Source: Porticoccaceae bacterium
Lineage (GTDB): Bacteria > Pseudomonadota > Gammaproteobacteria > Pseudomonadales > Porticoccaceae
Assembly (NCBI GenBank): GCA_030741175.1
Contig: JASLVT010000091.1
Coordinates: 1 to 5,838, forward strand
Direction of reading: 5' to 3'
Length of the DNA stretch: 5,838 nucleotides
Within the stretch, counting starts at the first letter, position 1; each line of letters opens with the position of its first letter. Below the pieces are notes generated by a model. That model was not told the DNA's origin. It did no database searches and saw only the letters and a list, made by a program, of their open reading frames with translations. A program made the translations under genes and the position numbers. Positions 5,506 through 5,838 of the stretch are shown piece after piece.

Positions 5506-5838
5506 ATGTCCACTAGCATCGACTTCTACTTTGATTTCGGCAGTCCTACCGCCTATCTCGCTTATCGGCGACTACAACAGCTACAGTCACAGTATCAGTG
5601 CCAAATTAATTATCATCCGGTACTGCTAGGCGGGCTTTTTAAAGCTACCGGTAATAGCTCACCGGTAATGGTAGCCGCCAAAGCAACCTATATGATGAGC
5701 CATGATCTGCCACGATTTGTCGCGCTATATAATGTGCCTTTCAAAAGTAATCCCCATTTCCCTATCAACACCTTACACCTTATGCGAGGTGCTGTGGCCT
5801 TATTAAAACAAGATCAATTTGCCACTTATATGGATACC
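5506..5838 (+). CDS. 2-hydroxychromene-2-carboxylate isomerase-like (DsbA superfamily) protein, N-terminal part (cut by right edge)
   Basis: The first 111 codons are present, in frame to the last base; the full family length is about 200 aa. The opening IDFYFDFGSPTAYLAYRRL (5-23) is the classic first strand and active-site loop of HCCA isomerases and kappa-class GST relatives. Ser13-Pro14 sits where the glutathione-activating serine is found. Later HPVLLGGLFKATGN (37-50) and NPHFPINTLHLMRG (82-95) match conserved family segments. HCCA isomerase uses glutathione to isomerise 2-hydroxychromene-2-carboxylate in naphthalene catabolism, but many relatives act on other or unknown substrates, so only the family is called. 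The ATG is preceded by a GAGAGA-type ribosome site (5494-5499). The second domain of the 459-aa protein on the minus strand shares the Ser-Pro loop, but that gene is not a simple copy of this one. The gene is downstream of tetR in the same direction, with a 136-bp gap that probably holds its own promoter. Confidence 0.88.
   Translation, partial: MSTSIDFYFDFGSPTAYLAYRRLQQLQSQYQCQINYHPVLLGGLFKATGNSSPVMVAAKATYMMSHDLPRFVALYNVPFKSNPHFPINTLHLMRGAVALLKQDQFATYMDT

Overview
The window looks like chromosomal DNA of a Gram-negative proteobacterium, most likely a marine-type gammaproteobacterium. This is inferred from mid-range base composition, AGGA/GGGG-type ribosome binding sites, and a gene set (acyl-CoA carboxylase carboxyltransferase, HCCA-isomerase/DsbA-like proteins, GST, TetR, MBL hydrolase) common in catabolic regions of such bacteria. 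The genus cannot be fixed from the sequence alone. I see no RNA gene, CRISPR array, insertion sequence or phage gene.

Layout. (1) Positions 1-1782, minus strand: a two-gene operon. A 459-aa protein made of two HCCA-isomerase/DsbA-like thioredoxin-fold domains is followed 11 bp later by the N-terminal 130 codons of an acyl-CoA carboxylase carboxyltransferase, which runs off the left edge. (2) Positions 1783-1948: an AT-rich divergent intergenic region. (3) Positions 1949-2431, plus: a 160-aa multi-pass membrane protein that I do not recognise. (4) Positions 2473-3513, minus: a GST-family protein with a long C-terminal extension, convergent with (3). Its best start is a TTG with a strong Shine-Dalgarno sequence, not the upstream ATGs. 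(5) Positions 3514-3632: a divergent control region. (6) Positions 3633-4703, plus: an envelope-directed metallo-beta-lactamase-fold hydrolase with RNase Z-like motifs. (7) Positions 4767-5369, plus: a TetR-family regulator. (8) Positions 5506-5838, plus: the first 111 codons of a single-domain HCCA-isomerase-like protein, running off the right edge.

How the genes may work together (inference). Three separate genes encode thioredoxin-fold proteins of the glutathione-transferase/HCCA-isomerase type. They sit with a CoA-ester carboxyltransferase, a hydrolase, a small membrane protein and a TetR regulator. This resembles an accessory catabolic or detoxification locus in which a hydrophobic or aromatic compound is isomerised or conjugated with glutathione, hydrolysed, and passed to CoA-dependent steps. 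The substrate cannot be read from the sequence. The most unusual single item is the tandem fusion: its first domain keeps the C-terminal W-G-x-D-R-L signature but has lost the Ser-Pro active-site pair and apparently the cis-proline. That suggests an internal duplication in which one half became non-catalytic.
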